Shown: positions 17,182 through 24,747 of the stretch, in pieces
How positions within the stretch are numbered: the stretch's first letter is position 1
Layout of the letters: each line of letters opens with the position of its first letter
Assembly: GCF_002013375.1 (NCBI RefSeq)
Contig: NZ_MAEW01000006.1
Span: forward strand, 1-38,624
DNA: 38,624 nt
From: Mycobacterium sp. D16Q13
GTDB taxonomy: Bacteria; Actinomycetota; Actinomycetes; Mycobacteriales; Mycobacteriaceae
Direction: 5' to 3'
Notes under the pieces: model-generated
The model's database searches: none
Told to the model about the DNA's origin: nothing
Seen by the model: the letters and a program-made list of their open reading frames with translations, nothing else
Made by a program: the position numbers and the translations under genes

Positions 17182-18294
17182 CACCCGCATCATCACCTCG
17201 TCGGCGCCGCCGCCGATGCTGAGCAGACGCTGATCCCGGAAGAATCGCGACGTCCACGTCTCGGTCATGTACCCCATGCCGCCGTGCACCTGCAGGCACC
17301 AATCGCCGGCCTCGCGAACCAGCGGTCCGGCGGTGAGCTTGGCGATGGTCACCTTGCGGGTCACGTTCTCCCCCGCCATGTACCGACCGGCGATATCGCG
17401 GTTGTAGACCTCCAGCATGTCGGCCCGCGCGGCAAAGCCCGCGTACTGGTAGGCCAGATGCTGATTCTTGGTCAGCGGCTTGCCAAACACCTGGCGCGCC
17501 AACGCGTATTCCTTGGTGCGCTGTAAGGCCCTGTTCACACTGGCAGGGATGCCGTAGGCGCCGAACATACGCTCCATGACGAACTGGGACATCTGCTGCT
17601 GGAACCCGCGGCCGACCTCGCCGATGGTGTTGGACACCGGCACCCGCACATCGTCGAACGTGATCAGGCCCGTGTCGGAGGCGTGCATGCCGAGCTTGTC
17701 GAGCTTACGAACCTGGTATCCGGGAGTCTTGGTCGGCACGATGATCTGGCTCATCCCCGCGTATCCGCCCTCATCGGAGGTGCGGGCCAGCACGCACAGC
17801 CAGTCGGCCTGAACGGAGTTGGTGATGAACATCTTTGAGCCGTTGATCACCCAGTCGTCACCATCACGGCGGGCATGGGTCTTGATGGCGGCCACATCGG
17901 ATCCGGCGTCCGGCTCCGTCACCGCGATCGCGGCGATCTGCTCGCCCTGCAACGCCGGAGCCAGGAACTCACGCTTGAGCTCATCGGTGCCGTGCTTGTG
18001 CAGCGACGGGGTCGCCATCGCGACGTGAACGCCGAAGGCCATCGGGAACGAGCCATGATCCACCCGACCCAGTTCCTCGGCCAGCACCAGGGTGAAGAGG
18101 TGATCGGCGCCCTGCCCGCCGTACTCGGGGTCGTATTCGAGGCCGACCAATCCGAGTTTCGCCATATCGGCGATCACGTCGTGCAGCGGCATCATCTGCT
18201 CGCGTTCCCACTCGTCGACGTGAGGGTTGATCTTCTCCTCGATGTACCGGCGGACGGTACTGCGGAAGTCGTCGTGCTCGGACGAGAACGTCAT
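17155..18294 (-). CDS. acyl-CoA dehydrogenase (FadE family)
   Basis: A 379-residue acyl-CoA dehydrogenase similar in architecture to the one at 7667-8833 but clearly a different paralogue. Signatures are GLEYDPEYGGQGADH, VTEPDAGSDVAAI, NGSKMFITNS and QVHGGMGYMTE. The medium-chain catalytic Glu position is Gly (SIGGGADEVM), and a Glu in QFVMERMFG is placed to act as base as in long-chain/isovaleryl enzymes. ATG 18294 follows AAGGAGAG at normal spacing. It overlaps the convergent hydrolase gene by 27 bp. No thiolase or ligase is adjacent, so its pathway cannot be told; no regulator site was seen in its short upstream gap. Confidence 0.88.
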   Translation of the reverse strand: MTFSSEHDDFRSTVRRYIEEKINPHVDEWEREQMMPLHDVIADMAKLGLVGLEYDPEYGGQGADHLFTLVLAEELGRVDHGSFPMAFGVHVAMATPSLHKHGTDELKREFLAPALQGEQIAAIAVTEPDAGSDVAAIKTHARRDGDDWVINGSKMFITNSVQADWLCVLARTSDEGGYAGMSQIIVPTKTPGYQVRKLDKLGMHASDTGLITFDDVRVPVSNTIGEVGRGFQQQMSQFVMERMFGAYGIPASVNRALQRTKEYALARQVFGKPLTKNQHLAYQYAGFAARADMLEVYNRDIAGRYMAGENVTRKVTIAKLTAGPLVREAGDWCLQVHGGMGYMTETWTSRFFRDQRLLSIGGGADEVMMRVLSQIDGFS

Positions 18295-18346
18295 CGGTCT
18301 CTCCTTGTATCGGTGTTGGGAGCCATCTTGCCTCAGCCCGGCGAGC

Positions 18347-18363
18347 TAACATGGTGGCGGAGG
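18347..18363 (+). promoter_or_regulatory. promoter -10 and ribosome binding site of small secreted protein gene
   Basis: TAACAT (18347-18352) is followed about 7 nt later by GGAGG (18359-18363), itself 6 nt before ATG 18370. The leader is therefore about ten nucleotides long, with the ribosome site at the 5' end of the RNA. Confidence 0.5.
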
Positions 18364-18369
18364 TCTCCC

Positions 18370-18669
18370 ATGAGGTTCGCAGCAGTGTGCGCATCGGCAG
18401 TGATGGCGCTGTCACTTGCGCCGATGGCCGTCGCAGACCCCAACTGGCCGATCGCCGGATCCGGCTCGGCCAGCGAAACCATCTCGGAACTGGAAGGCCA
18501 GGGGTACGAGGTCCAGATCAACTGGGTCAACGGCAACACCCTGACCCCGCTGGAGTTCTGCACCGTCAACGGCATCAACAATCCCGACCGCTCAGGCACA
18601 CAGGTCAAGGCCAACACGACCGTCTACGTCGACGTCTCCTGCCCCAACTACTGGGACACCGGCGACTAA
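18370..18669 (+). CDS. small secreted protein, function unknown
   Basis: A 99-residue protein with a clear Sec signal peptide (MRFAAVCASAVMALSLAPMAVA, cleavage after AVA), leaving a mature chain of about 77 residues. The mature part contains two Cys (FCTVNG and VSCPNYW) that probably form a disulfide, with a strand-rich centre (GYEVQINWVNG, TTVYVDVSC). It resembles a group of small mycobacterial exported proteins with the NNPDRSG/VYVDVSCP pattern that have no assigned function. GGAGG 6 nt before the ATG fixes the start. It is divergent from the acyl-CoA dehydrogenase and convergent with the M4 peptidase (4 bp between stops). Confidence 0.8.
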   Translation: MRFAAVCASAVMALSLAPMAVADPNWPIAGSGSASETISELEGQGYEVQINWVNGNTLTPLEFCTVNGINNPDRSGTQVKANTTVYVDVSCPNYWDTGD

Positions 18670-18673
18670 GCCG

Positions 18674-19705
18674 CTAGAGCCCGACCTCGGTCCATGCCTC
18701 GTCAATGGCCGCCTTGGGTGACTCAGCACCGGTCCGGGCCGCGGCGATCTGCCGGGTGAGTTTCGCGAAAGCCTTGAACGTCATGTTCTTTCTTGCCTTC
18801 GGGCTGGTCAGCGCCTCATACCAGACCGTTCCCACGGCCTCCCAGGACTTTGAGCCGTGTTTGGTCGCCGCCAGGTAGAACGCGTGGTTGGGGATGCCGC
18901 TGCCGTCGTGCGGGTCACTGCCGGGAACGTAGTCGCGGTAGTGAGCCGGTTGCGGCGAGAGGCAGTGCGCGGCACCGGGGTCGGCGAGATCCCGGAGGCA
19001 GGTGTACCCCTTGTCGAGCGCGCGCGGCCCCAGAATGTCCTTGCCGATCAGCCAATCGGCCGTGTCCGCGCTCTGCTCTGCTTGCCATTGCCGGAACATC
19101 GACCCGAAGACATCCGAGACACTCTCGTTCAACGCCCCGGCCTCGTTCTCGTAGTTCAGGCCTGCGGTGAATTGCGTAACCCCGTGTGTCAGTTCATGAC
19201 CGATCACATCGTTGGCCTTGGTGAAGTCCAGGAAGATCTGGCCGTCACCATCGCCGTAGGCCATCTGCGAACCGTTCCAGAAGGCGTTGGTGTACTTAAC
19301 GCCATAGTGGACGGACGAGATCAGCGTCATGCCCGCATTGTCAACGGAGTTGCGCCCGAAGCACTCCCGGTAGAAACGCACAACCGCGGCCGTTTCGCTG
19401 AATGCCCGCTGGACGGTGGCGTCCCTGGACGCGGACGGATCGGCGACGGCCACGCCCGGCAGCGAGGTGGTCTGCAGGCAATCGAACACCGGCGTTTCGG
19501 GGACCTTGGCCAACGCCGTCGCGGCTGCGCTGATGGTATTGCCGGTTGCTGTCTGGGTGGCTCGTGTGTGCGCATTACGCAAGGTACGCCAGGACAATTC
19601 GGATGCCGCGGTGTCTAGCAGCGCGACCCGCGAGTCTTCGGCGATGTCACCATCCTCAGCCAGTCGCGACAGTACGGCCGGCGGGATGATGAAACGCGTG
19701 CACAT
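18674..19705 (-). CDS. protealysin-type M4 metallopeptidase (paralogue 1)
   Basis: A 343-residue thermolysin-family (M4) zinc peptidase. Zinc site: HELTH at 170-174 and Glu194 in NESVSD; the catalytic His region reads SDPHDGSGIPNHAFY. There is no signal peptide; instead the N-terminus starts CTRFIIPPAVL, matching the short propeptide with a Pro-Pro motif that defines protealysin-like precursors. Such proteins self-process and may act inside the cell or be exported by an unknown route. It is the last gene of a minus-strand set: second M4 gene, emfourin-like inhibitor, this gene, with a 70-bp gap before it. The two M4 proteins are close paralogues, suggesting local duplication. Confidence 0.9.
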   Translation of the reverse strand: MCTRFIIPPAVLSRLAEDGDIAEDSRVALLDTAASELSWRTLRNAHTRATQTATGNTISAAATALAKVPETPVFDCLQTTSLPGVAVADPSASRDATVQRAFSETAAVVRFYRECFGRNSVDNAGMTLISSVHYGVKYTNAFWNGSQMAYGDGDGQIFLDFTKANDVIGHELTHGVTQFTAGLNYENEAGALNESVSDVFGSMFRQWQAEQSADTADWLIGKDILGPRALDKGYTCLRDLADPGAAHCLSPQPAHYRDYVPGSDPHDGSGIPNHAFYLAATKHGSKSWEAVGTVWYEALTSPKARKNMTFKAFAKLTRQIAAARTGAESPKAAIDEAWTEVGL

Positions 19706-19775
19706 TACGAATCACCCTACCCGGCAGGGTGCATACCCGCTCGGCTCGTGAGCGGTGAACTGTCAGGTCCGTCCG

Positions 19776-20039
19776 TCAGATCCGCTCTTTGACCACCTGA
19801 CGGACGGCGTCGGGCAGCAGACTTTCCGGGATGGCCCGAGTGGTCCGATCAGACCCGCTGACCCGGGTCACCGTATAGGTGAAGCGGTCAGCCCCCGGGT
19901 CACCGGGAAGCGACCCGGGGCTGTCCAACAATCCGTCCAGTGCGCGTCGCGCCTCGGGGTCCAAGCTCTGGTCAGTACACGTACCGCTGGCCGGAAGCCC
20001 GGTGAATCCGCCCCGTCTGTCGATGAGGTACTCCACCAT
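19776..20039 (-). CDS. emfourin-like protealysin inhibitor
   Basis: An 87-residue protein with no signal peptide, resembling emfourin, the inhibitor encoded beside protealysin in enterobacteria and other bacteria: an N-terminal EYLIDRRGGFTGL strand (RxGGFxG pattern), a middle helix (DPEARRALDGLLDS), GADRFTYTVTR, and a helical end (PDAVRQVVKER). It begins 10 bp after the stop of the upstream M4 peptidase gene and precedes the second M4 gene by 70 bp, so genetic linkage strongly supports an inhibitor role. It would bind the mature peptidase and prevent self-damage to the cell. It could control one or both paralogues; sequence alone does not decide. Confidence 0.75.
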   Translation of the reverse strand: MVEYLIDRRGGFTGLPASGTCTDQSLDPEARRALDGLLDSPGSLPGDPGADRFTYTVTRVSGSDRTTRAIPESLLPDAVRQVVKERI

Positions 20040-20049
20040 GACGGCGACG

Positions 20050-21084
20050 CTACAGCCCGACCGCGGTCCACGCGTCGTCTATCGCCTTATGCACCGATTC
20101 GGCGGCCGCGTTGGCTGCGGAGATCTCGCGCGTCAGGTTGGCGAAGGCCTTCATCTTCATGTTGGGCCGGGCCTTCGGGCTGGTCAGGGCCTCGTACCAG
20201 ACCGTGCCCACGCCCTGCCAGGAGTACGAGCCGTGTTTGGTCGCCGCGAGGTAGAACGCATAGTTGGGGATGCCGCTGCTCTCATGCGGGTCGCTGCCGG
20301 GCACGTAGTCCCGATAGTGCGACGGCTGCGGCGCGAGGCAGTGCCGGGCGCCCGGATCGGACATATCGCGCAGGCAGGTGAAGCCCTTGGCGATGGCCCG
20401 CGGACCCATGATGTCCTTGCCGATCAGCCAGTCGGCCTGGTCGACCGTTTGTCCGGCGCTCCACTGCCGGAACATCGATCCGAACACATCGGACATGCTC
20501 TCGTTGAGGCCACCGGCCTCGTTCTTGTAGAGCAGGCCCGCCGTGTACTGGGTGACGCCGTGCGTCAGCTCGTGGCCGATCACGTCATTGGATCCGGTGA
20601 AGTCGACGAAGATCTCGCCATCACCATCGCCGTAGGTCATCTGCGAGCCATTCCAGAACGCGTTGGAGTAGTTGACGCTGTAGTGCACGGAGGACACCAG
20701 CGTCATGCCTTCGTCATCGACCGAATTGCGCCCGAAGCAGTCCTTGTAAAACTTTGCCACCGAGGCGGTTTCGGTGAACGCGTGCTTGGCGGAGGTATCG
20801 GTGGAGGTGCCTGGATTCGCGATGGTGATACCGGGCAGCGAGGTGGTGTGCTTGCAGTCGAACACCGGGGTACCGGGCGCGGTGGCCAGCGCCTTGGCGA
20901 CTGCGACGAATGCGTCGGCGCGGGCCAGCAGTCCGGCCTGGGTGGCCTCGGTGTGCGCGTCGCGCAGTGTGCGCCAGGCCGATTCGGATGCGGCCGTGGC
21001 CGCCAGGGCCGTCCGCGAATCGTCGGCGACGCTGTCATCGTCGGCCAATCGCAGCAGGACATCTTGGGGAATAATGAAACACAT
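20050..21084 (-). CDS. protealysin-type M4 metallopeptidase (paralogue 2)
   Basis: A 344-residue M4 peptidase paralogous to the one at 18674-19705. Zinc site: HELTH at 171-175 and Glu195 in NESMSD; catalytic His in SDPHESSGIPNYAFY. The start at 21084 (MCFIIPQDVLL) is preferred over an upstream ATG because AAGGAG sits just before it and the N-terminus aligns with paralogue 1. The propeptide motif is IPQ rather than IPP, so processing may differ. No signal peptide. First gene of the M4-inhibitor-M4 set; its promoter should lie in the 94-bp gap before the ABC-F gene, but no clear -10 was fixed. Confidence 0.9.
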   Translation of the reverse strand: MCFIIPQDVLLRLADDDSVADDSRTALAATAASESAWRTLRDAHTEATQAGLLARADAFVAVAKALATAPGTPVFDCKHTTSLPGITIANPGTSTDTSAKHAFTETASVAKFYKDCFGRNSVDDEGMTLVSSVHYSVNYSNAFWNGSQMTYGDGDGEIFVDFTGSNDVIGHELTHGVTQYTAGLLYKNEAGGLNESMSDVFGSMFRQWSAGQTVDQADWLIGKDIMGPRAIAKGFTCLRDMSDPGARHCLAPQPSHYRDYVPGSDPHESSGIPNYAFYLAATKHGSYSWQGVGTVWYEALTSPKARPNMKMKAFANLTREISAANAAAESVHKAIDDAWTAVGL

Positions 21085-21178
21085 CGTGAGTCTCCTTGAC
21101 ATGGCCGCGCATGCGCGGGGTGGGAACATGACGAGCTCAGCGTGCGTGCGGAGGCATCCCCCTGACGTGCGTACCGCA

Positions 21179-22765
21179 CTACCCGATTACCGGCTCCGCC
21201 CTCCAGTCCGTCTGCTGGGCCCCGATGTCGTCGAGAAAGCCGAGGTCGTGGCTGGCGACGATGACGGCACCCCGGTACTCCCCTAGCCCCGAGACCAGCG
21301 CGTCGTAGGACGCGAAGTCCAGGTTGTTGGTGGGTTCGTCCAGCAGCAGCAGCTGCGGCGCAGGGTCTGCCAGCAGCACCGCGGCCAGCGTTGCCCGGAA
21401 CCGTTCGCCACCGGAGAGCGCACCGACAAGCCTGTCGGCGGCATTGCCGCGGAACAGAAAACGCGCCAGTTTGGCGCGGATGGTGTTCATGTCGGCGTGC
21501 GGAGCACGGCGGGCCACATTGTCGGCGACACTGAGCGCATCGTCCAGCAGGTCAAGACGCTGCGGGAGCAGGCCCAGCGGAACGTGCACCGTCACAGCAC
21601 CTTCGGCGGCGGGAATGCGCCCCGCGAGGGTGTGCAGCAGGGTGGTCTTTCCCGAGCCGTTGGGCCCCACCAGGCCCACCCGCTGGGGCCCGCGCAGCTC
21701 CAGCTGCGCGGCGACTCCGTGACGAAGCACCAGGTTGTCGGTGGTGACGACGACGCGACCGGCGGGAACCTCGGTGCCCGGCAGGTCGATGCGGATGGAG
21801 CGGTCGGCGCGCAGCCGGGTCTGCGCCTCATCCAGATTCTCGCGGGCCTTGTCCAGCCGATCGGTCTGCGTCTGCTTGAGCGCTGCCGCCGATTCCTGCG
21901 CGGATCGCTTGCGCAGCCCCATGACGATCTTGGGCTCACGCTTGTTGGCTTGCATCTTGGCGCCGTAGCGGCGCCGCTGCGCGATCACCCTTTCGGCTTC
22001 GGCGAGGTCGCGGCGCTCACGGCGCACCTCGGCCTTGGCCGTCGAGATCGCCTGCGCGGCAGCCTCTTGTTCGGCCGCGATCGCCGCCGCGTACTCGCTG
22101 TAGCCGCCGCCGTACCACACGACGGCGCCCTCACGCAGATCCCCGATGCGTTCCACGTGCTCCAGCAGCTCGCGGTCGTGGCTGACCACCAGCAGCGTGC
22201 GCGGCCAGGACGACACCACGTCGTACAGGTGCTGGCGGGATTGGCCGTCGAGGTTGTTGGTGGGCTCATCCAGCAGCAGTATGTCGGGGCGCCGCAACAG
22301 CAGCCGGGCCAGACCGAGCCGGATCACCTCGCCTCCGGACAGATCGCCCAGCGTGCGCTCCAGCACCGCGGCCGGCAGGCCCAGACGATCCAGTTCGGCG
22401 CGCACCCGCTCGGCCAGATCCCAGTCGTCGCCGACGGTGTCAAAATCGGCCTGGTCGGTGGAGCCGTTCTCAATGGCCGCGATGGCCGCCAGCACCGGTG
22501 TCAGACCCAGCAGATCGGGTACCGACTGATCGGCGCGGATGGTGAGATCCTGTGGCAGATAACCGATATGGCCCGAGGCATGGATCATCCCCGAGGTAGG
22601 CGGCAGCTCGCCCGCGATGAGCTTGAGCAGGGTGGACTTACCGGAGCCGTTGACACCGACCAGCCCGGATCGCCCTGCCGGCACCAGCATGTCGAGCCCG
22701 TCGAGAACGACAGAACCGTCGGGATGTACGTAGGTGAGAGCGTTCGAGGAAATGACAGCAGACAT
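21179..22765 (-). CDS. ABC-F ATPase, probable antibiotic ribosome-protection protein
   Basis: A 528-residue protein with two ABC ATPase domains and no membrane segments. Walker A motifs are GVNGSGKST and GPNGSGKTT; both domains have LSGGE signatures and LLLDEPTNNLD Walker B regions. The inter-domain linker is long, charged and helical (RRYGAKMQANKREPK... SAAALKQTQTDRL), the part that reaches into the ribosome in resistance-type ABC-F proteins. The start at 22765 follows AGGAAG by 8 nt; the frame stays open upstream to an ATG at 22849, but that stretch looks like regulatory leader. Upstream DNA has a WhiB7-style promoter and an attenuator, strongly suggesting drug-inducible resistance. M. abscessus MAB_2355c is a possible counterpart; identity not verified. 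Confidence 0.85.
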   Translation of the reverse strand: MSAVISSNALTYVHPDGSVVLDGLDMLVPAGRSGLVGVNGSGKSTLLKLIAGELPPTSGMIHASGHIGYLPQDLTIRADQSVPDLLGLTPVLAAIAAIENGSTDQADFDTVGDDWDLAERVRAELDRLGLPAAVLERTLGDLSGGEVIRLGLARLLLRRPDILLLDEPTNNLDGQSRQHLYDVVSSWPRTLLVVSHDRELLEHVERIGDLREGAVVWYGGGYSEYAAAIAAEQEAAAQAISTAKAEVRRERRDLAEAERVIAQRRRYGAKMQANKREPKIVMGLRKRSAQESAAALKQTQTDRLDKARENLDEAQTRLRADRSIRIDLPGTEVPAGRVVVTTDNLVLRHGVAAQLELRGPQRVGLVGPNGSGKTTLLHTLAGRIPAAEGAVTVHVPLGLLPQRLDLLDDALSVADNVARRAPHADMNTIRAKLARFLFRGNAADRLVGALSGGERFRATLAAVLLADPAPQLLLLDEPTNNLDFASYDALVSGLGEYRGAVIVASHDLGFLDDIGAQQTDWRAEPVIG

Positions 22766-22850
22766 GGAAAGGACTTCCTGTGAGGTGGGGTCGCCGAAAA
22801 CGCGCGAGGGCGCGCCGACGGATTGCCAGGCCTCACAGATCCATGTCATA
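22766..22850 (-). promoter_or_regulatory. putative translational attenuator leader of ABC-F gene
   Basis: The leader RNA contains CTGTGAGG (22831-22838) and its exact complement CCTCACAG (22778-22785). The second arm overlaps the first bases of the AGGAAG ribosome binding site (22774-22779), and the first arm overlaps the stop of a three-codon ORF. Between them is a GCGCG-CCCT-CGCGC hairpin followed by GTTTT (22797-22814), resembling a weak terminator. A ribosome stalled on the short ORF would open the long stem and expose the ribosome site, the classical layout of drug-induced attenuation. Inferred from base pairing only. Confidence 0.6.
22833..22844 (-). CDS. three-codon upstream ORF (Met-Asp-Leu)
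   Basis: ATG GAT CTG TGA, preceded by AAAGG 6 nt upstream, a good ribosome binding site. It lies about 28 nt into the predicted transcript, and its last codons form the 5' arm of the stem that can cover the ABC-F ribosome site. A leader peptide of this size fits induction by drug-stalled initiation or early elongation. A second ATG at 22849 is in frame with the ABC-F gene but is too near the AAAGG to be used well. Confidence 0.5.
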   Translation of the reverse strand: MDL

Positions 22851-22878
22851 CCTTTCGTCGGGGACGAGGACGTCAGTC

Positions 22879-22916
22879 AGGGTAGGCGCCGCGGGATAGG
22901 GCGGCAAGGGGATTTT
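22879..22916 (-). promoter_or_regulatory. ABC-F promoter with WhiB7-type AT-rich box
   Basis: On the minus strand: AAAAT (22912-22916), 4 bp, -35 TTGCCG (22902-22907), a 17-bp spacer, -10 TACCCT (22879-22884). An AT-rich pentamer 3-5 bp upstream of the -35 of a SigA promoter is the recognised WhiB7 site in mycobacteria, and ABC-F resistance genes are known members of that regulon. Predicted transcript start near 22872. Confidence 0.65.
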
Positions 22917-22940
22917 CCTCCCTGGTCAGGGCCCCGCGCG

Positions 22941-22946
22941 TAGCAT
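22941..22946 (+). promoter_or_regulatory. -10 element of membrane protein gene
   Basis: TAGCAT, 6 nt before ATG 22953; leaderless. It is divergent from the ABC-F promoter, the two being about 25 bp apart. Confidence 0.5.
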
Positions 22947-22952
22947 GCTCGC

Positions 22953-23900
22953 ATGCCGGCCGAAGAAGCGTCGGAGGAGCCAGCGCGTCAATCTGCCGAC
23001 GCGCCGGGGAAGCTCGACGCTCGGGCCGCCCAGGACTCTCCGGATCCGGTGTCGGTCCTTCGCCCCGTCATCGCCGTCATCACCACGGTGGGAACACCGT
23101 TGACCATGATCACCGCCCTGCTGTTGTACTTCGGCTGGGCGCGCAGCGACGCGCAGTCGCAGTGGATGGGCATCGAGGTAAGCCTGTTCCGCTTCACCAC
23201 CCAGGACTACGTGCTGCGCAGCATCAGCACGCTGTATCTGCCGATCCTGGCGACAGCGGTCATCGGAATCGCCTGGCTGGCAGCGCATCGCGCGTTGACC
23301 GAGAAGATCGAGCGTGACGGCATGACCGACACGATCCGGGTGATCTGCCGGGTGACGATGCTCGGCGGGCAGGGTGTCGCCATCCTGGGTGTGGTGCTGC
23401 CCGCACTCACGCGCACCTGGGAACCCGGGACGGTGGTGTGGCCGCTCATGATCGCGATCGGCACGGCGCTCGCGGTCTACGGCAGACATCTGAGCCGCCA
23501 GGGGCAGGAACGCACCCGGCCACGCTCTGCCATTGCCCGCCCCCCAGACGTGCTCGAGGCCGTGCTCGTCGGCATTGTGATTGCGGCGGCGATGTTCTGG
23601 GCGGTGCAGGGGTACGCCGATATCGTCGGGCGAGGGTATGCGCAGCGCTACGAAGACTCGGTGTCGTCACTGCCCCGGGCGACGGCGGTCAGCGAGAGCC
23701 CGTTGGGTATCGACTCGCCCGTCGTGCGTACCGAGGAGATCACCACGGGGCCGAAAACGCTCTACCGCACCACGGGATTACGGCTGCTCGCCGAGTCCGG
23801 GGGCCGGCTGTTCCTGATGACCGAGGGGTGGACCGTCCGCTACGGCAGCATCATCGTGCTGGACGAGGACGATTCGGTGCACTGGCAGTTCTCGCACTGA
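22953..23900 (+). CDS. multi-pass membrane protein, function unknown
   Basis: A 315-residue protein with a 30-residue polar N-terminus, then hydrophobic segments at about 38-60 (VIAVITTVGTPLTMITALLL), 90-110 (LYLPILATAVIGIAWLAA), 130-152 (LGGQGVAILGVVLPAL), 156-170 and 200-220 (VLVGIVIAAAMFWAV). The last 95 residues are soluble, Arg/Glu/Gly-rich and strand-like (TLYRTTGLRLLAESGGRLFLM, WTVRYGSIIVLDEDDSVHW), probably on one face of the membrane. I do not recognise a family. It shares a promoter region with the ABC-F gene but points away, and is convergent with the lipoprotein gene, with 2 bp between stops. Confidence 0.75.
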   Translation: MPAEEASEEPARQSADAPGKLDARAAQDSPDPVSVLRPVIAVITTVGTPLTMITALLLYFGWARSDAQSQWMGIEVSLFRFTTQDYVLRSISTLYLPILATAVIGIAWLAAHRALTEKIERDGMTDTIRVICRVTMLGGQGVAILGVVLPALTRTWEPGTVVWPLMIAIGTALAVYGRHLSRQGQERTRPRSAIARPPDVLEAVLVGIVIAAAMFWAVQGYADIVGRGYAQRYEDSVSSLPRATAVSESPLGIDSPVVRTEEITTGPKTLYRTTGLRLLAESGGRLFLMTEGWTVRYGSIIVLDEDDSVHWQFSH

Positions 23901-23902
23901 GC

Positions 23903-24634
23903 TCACCGCGTCGGTGTGGTGGTGGTTGTCGTGCTCGAGGTGGTCGTGGTGGAGGTGGTACTCGACGTTGTGGTGCTTGATGTCGTGGAACTGGTTGTGG
24001 AGGAATCAGTCTCGTCCGGTGGCACAAAGCTGTTGTTGTCCTTCGAGCATGCCGTGCGGCCGTCGGTCTGCGGGAACGTCAGCTCGGGCTGGCTGCCCGG
24101 GTGTTCCTCATGCCAGGCAAGGAGCTTGGTGACCATGGCCGCGATGGTGTCGTCAACGCACTGCGCCGGGCCGATCTCGACACCCCCGCCGCGCGCCGCA
24201 AAGGCCTTGGCCGCCACATCCCATTGGCTCGCTTCGCCGTTCACCGCGGCACGGCACACCCCCACCGCCGCCTCGTAGAGGTTGCCCTCGGGTTTCTGGA
24301 CATTCTTCAGGCTGTCGCAGTCGTGCTTGAGAAAGTAGACGTAGACGTCCCAGCCCGGTGTCGGAAAGGCAGGGTCCTTGGGGCCGTACGGCACCCACGC
24401 GAGCCCCTCGTCCGTAGGCGTCTTGCCGGATGTGGACGACCCACCGCCGCTGGTACTTTCGTGCGAACCACCGCCGCCCTCGTGGGTAATCGTCGTCTGA
24501 TCGGTGACGGTCTGGGTGACGGTGCGCGTGACAGATTCACCGGCGCCGCCGCAGGCGACCACGAGGGCGCCGACAAGCACCGCGACAGGGGCACAGCGGC
24601 GCACTGTCCCCACGGGAATCGGCGATGCAGGCAT
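23903..24634 (-). CDS. lipoprotein with Ser/Thr-rich C-terminal tail
   Basis: A 243-residue predicted lipoprotein: basic N-region with RR, hydrophobic core APVAVLVGALVVA and lipobox LVVAC with Cys28 as the lipidated residue. After a low-complexity Gly/Ser linker comes a globular part of about 120 residues with several Cys (HDCDSLK, GVCRAAV, AQCVDDT, TACSKD), likely in disulfides. The last 35 residues are almost only Ser and Thr, a candidate for O-mannosylation or cell-wall spanning. The globular domain is not recognised, though DUF-type mycobacterial lipoproteins with this tail exist. Ribosome site GGGAGG precedes the ATG. 113 bp separate it from the dipeptidase gene. Confidence 0.78.
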   Translation of the reverse strand: MPASPIPVGTVRRCAPVAVLVGALVVACGGAGESVTRTVTQTVTDQTTITHEGGGGSHESTSGGGSSTSGKTPTDEGLAWVPYGPKDPAFPTPGWDVYVYFLKHDCDSLKNVQKPEGNLYEAAVGVCRAAVNGEASQWDVAAKAFAARGGGVEIGPAQCVDDTIAAMVTKLLAWHEEHPGSQPELTFPQTDGRTACSKDNNSFVPPDETDSSTTSSTTSSTTTSSTTSTTTTSSTTTTTTPTR

Positions 24635-24747
24635 GGCAACCTCCCAGCGGGATCATTCGACCCGAATGGGAAATTACTCCGGTAGAGCGCCATCGCACCG
24701 GGTACTGGACTACTCAATTTCTCCCGGGCAATGGAACAACCGTCTGG

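Noticed and set aside
19879..21099. 406-codon plus-strand open frame opposite the M4 peptidase and inhibitor
   Set aside because: It crosses three minus-strand features with strong motifs and is a mirror of their codon bias.
21497..22783. 428-codon plus-strand open frame opposite the ABC-F gene
   Set aside because: The minus strand encodes two full ATPase domains with Walker and signature motifs; the plus-strand protein is His/Gln/Gly-rich without any domain.
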